In this document: piece by piece, positions 32,184 to 32,204 of the stretch
Layout of the letters: each line of letters opens with the position of its first letter
How positions within the stretch are numbered: the first letter of the stretch is position 1
Source of the DNA: Rhodospirillales bacterium
Lineage (GTDB): Bacteria; Pseudomonadota; Alphaproteobacteria; Rhodospirillales; Magnetospirillaceae
NCBI GenBank assembly: GCA_014380005.1
Contig: JACMKT010000043.1
Location: 1 to 32,204, forward strand
DNA length: 32,204 bases
Reading direction: 5' to 3'
The notes under the pieces: generated by a model
The model's input: the letters and a program-made list of their open reading frames with translations, nothing else
Databases searched by the model: none
What the model was told of the DNA's origin: nothing
Translations under genes and position numbers: made by a program

Positions 32184-32204
32184 ATGACGGGACCGCCGGT
32201 CCCA
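32184..32204 (+). CDS. 5' end of a gene cut by the window edge
   Basis: ATG at 32184 follows GAGGAGGAGAACC, a strong ribosome site, and opens the codons for MTGPPVP before the window ends. The product cannot be identified. The palindrome GGGACC-GCC-GGTCCC covers codons 3-7. Confidence 0.5.

Overview
The window is high-GC DNA that reads like an alphaproteobacterial chromosome, probably Rhodospirillales and possibly Magnetospirillum-like. The lineage call rests on protein families: an Irr-type Fur regulator, a PraR-like XRE regulator, a DUF6481-like Ala-rich protein, RT0821/Lpp0805-type surface proteins, a hemerythrin-like protein and an uninterrupted mreB-mreC-mreD-mrdA-rodA block. It is inference from the sequence alone. 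No rRNA, tRNA, CRISPR array, prophage or magnetosome gene was seen.

Layout. 1-243: composite palindromic intergenic repeat. 244-1620: LuxR-type regulator divergent from the PraR-like regulator, then a terminator and a second palindromic repeat family. 1776-3344 (minus): pdxH and a FieF-like metal exporter. 3460-4911: glycine-zipper lipoprotein and a CbpA-like J-protein. 4934-5263: small secreted unknown. 5264-5772: long leuA leader with a possible leucine-rich leader peptide. 5773-13007: leuA, then the rod-shape operon mreBCD-mrdA-rodA. 13190-14388: three small unknowns and a candidate small RNA. 14431-15389 (minus): FMN-binding stress-type protein and irr. 15530-17784: small Cys protein, hairpin cluster, hemerythrin-like protein, secreted Ser/Gly-rich protein, RMD1/DUF155 protein. 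17918-20846: membrane histidine kinase whose end overlaps a convergent HSL-type hydrolase. 21195-24089: a 964-residue membrane-anchored coiled-coil protein. 24277-26652: GNAT enzyme, a stand-alone six-bladed propeller, a transposase remnant and a second RT0821-type protein. 26914-31742: NTF2-like protein, HIT protein, SGNH-like protein, EamA transporter and AcsA-type ligase. 31743-32204: a second composite palindrome, a terminator and the first codons of a further gene.

The most striking locus is 21195-24089. After two N-terminal membrane segments, residues 153-838 divide by eye into 27 consecutive 25-residue units (the last one degenerate). The only break is one 11-residue unit that fits loss of exactly 14 residues. 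25 = 7+7+11, so this looks like a long coiled coil with a heptad-heptad-hendecad period, followed by a separate 126-residue C-terminal domain. The layout resembles polarity scaffolds such as Caulobacter TipN, but homology is not shown.

Other notable points are a hemerythrin-like protein that has lost one iron site, a lone propeller beside a decayed transposase, two composite palindromes of shared architecture near the window ends, a candidate leuA attenuation leader and a candidate ~80-nt small RNA. Most of the rest is ordinary chromosomal housekeeping.
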